From Clostridia bacterium (GTDB taxonomy: Bacteria > Bacillota > Clostridia > Christensenellales > CAG-138), in NCBI GenBank assembly GCA_030530185.1, contig JAUMVL010000127.1:1-5235 (forward strand): DNA of 5,235 bases. Direction: 5' to 3'. Below are positions 4,932 through 5,235 of the stretch, piece by piece. Position 1 is the first letter of the stretch, and the number at the start of each line of letters is the position of its first letter. The position numbers were made by a program, and so were the translations under genes. The notes below the pieces were generated by a model. That model was not told the DNA's origin, made no database searches, and worked only from the letters and a program-made list of their open reading frames with translations.

Positions 4932-5235
4932 TTACAGGGCCGCGGCAACAGCGTTTCTGACTTCCTGCATATCCACGGTAGGTTCGAACCTCGCGATCAC
5001 TTTGCCTTCCCGGTCGACCAGGAACTTGGTGAAGTTCCATTTGATGTAGGCTTTATCGCCGAAGGCCTTGTTGTTCATATCAGAAAACTTTTTCAGCGCG
5101 GCGTTCTTCAGGCCCTTGCCGAAACCTTCAAAGGGCTTTTCAGTGGCAAGGAAGGCAAACAGTGGATCGGCCGTCTCGCCGTTGACGTCGATCTTTTTGA
5201 ACTGCGGGAACTCCGTTCCGAATTTGAGGGTGCAG
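4932..5235 (-). CDS. Glutathione peroxidase family protein (5' end outside window)
   Basis: One hundred C-terminal residues are visible, beginning CTLKFGTEFPQFKKIDVNGE; the N-terminus with the peroxidatic Cys lies beyond 5235. The family reduces hydrogen peroxide or lipid hydroperoxides, and bacterial members usually use thioredoxin rather than glutathione. Identifying features are FPQFKKIDVNGE (9-20 of the visible part), DPLFAFL (23-29), and IKWNFTKFLVDREGKVI (64-80), whose Trp and Asn belong to the catalytic tetrad. The visible CTLKFGT lies where many relatives carry the resolving-Cys region. It is the first seen gene of the operon ending in the flavodoxin, which supports a role in oxidative defence in an anaerobe. 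Its promoter is not in the window. Confidence 0.92.
   Translation of the reverse strand, partial: CTLKFGTEFPQFKKIDVNGETADPLFAFLATEKPFEGFGKGLKNAALKKFSDMNNKAFGDKAYIKWNFTKFLVDREGKVIARFEPTVDMQEVRNAVAAAL

Overview
All gene content reads from the minus strand. The balanced-to-GC-rich base composition, strong GGAGG-type ribosome binding sites, and the protein set (a rubredoxin fused to a metallo-beta-lactamase domain, a short flavodoxin, a Cthe_2159-like beta-helix protein, and a VTC/DUF4956 pair) suggest an anaerobic Bacillota, most likely a gut- or rumen-type clostridium. No rRNA, tRNA, CRISPR array or insertion sequence is visible. The organism call is inference.

Right part (about 3436-5235): a three-gene redox operon, read right to left. 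It holds the C-terminal part of a glutathione peroxidase (cut by the window edge), a metallo-beta-lactamase-fold protein with a C-terminal rubredoxin domain, and a small flavodoxin. The gaps are 39 and 13 nt, each gene after the first has a clear Shine-Dalgarno, and a hairpin plus T-run at 3436-3480 ends the unit. It looks like peroxide or oxygen defence, or electron transfer, in an anaerobe.

Left part (1-3314): a presumed cell-surface module. A secreted carbohydrate-binding beta-helix protein comes first, then a VTC (polyphosphate-polymerase-like, CYTH superfamily) protein, a DUF4956 membrane protein, and an OmpR-type response regulator cut by the left edge. The regulator has its own near-consensus extended -10 promoter.

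The most interesting signal is regulatory. The beta-helix gene and the VTC-DUF4956 pair each have upstream 11-bp-period direct repeats (core TTCAAT/TCAAT) ending exactly 6 nt before a -10-like hexamer (TAGAAT and TAGGAT), in place of a good -35 box. This is the layout expected for activation by an OmpR/PhoB-type regulator, and the regulator encoded at the end of the same cluster is the natural candidate.

Two reading-frame anomalies occur in this left module. The signal peptide of the beta-helix protein is out of frame with its mature domain. The VTC frame runs 101 nt into DUF4956 across an A6 run that forms the heptamer A AAA AAC. Each may be a real mutation, a recoding site or a homopolymer sequencing error.
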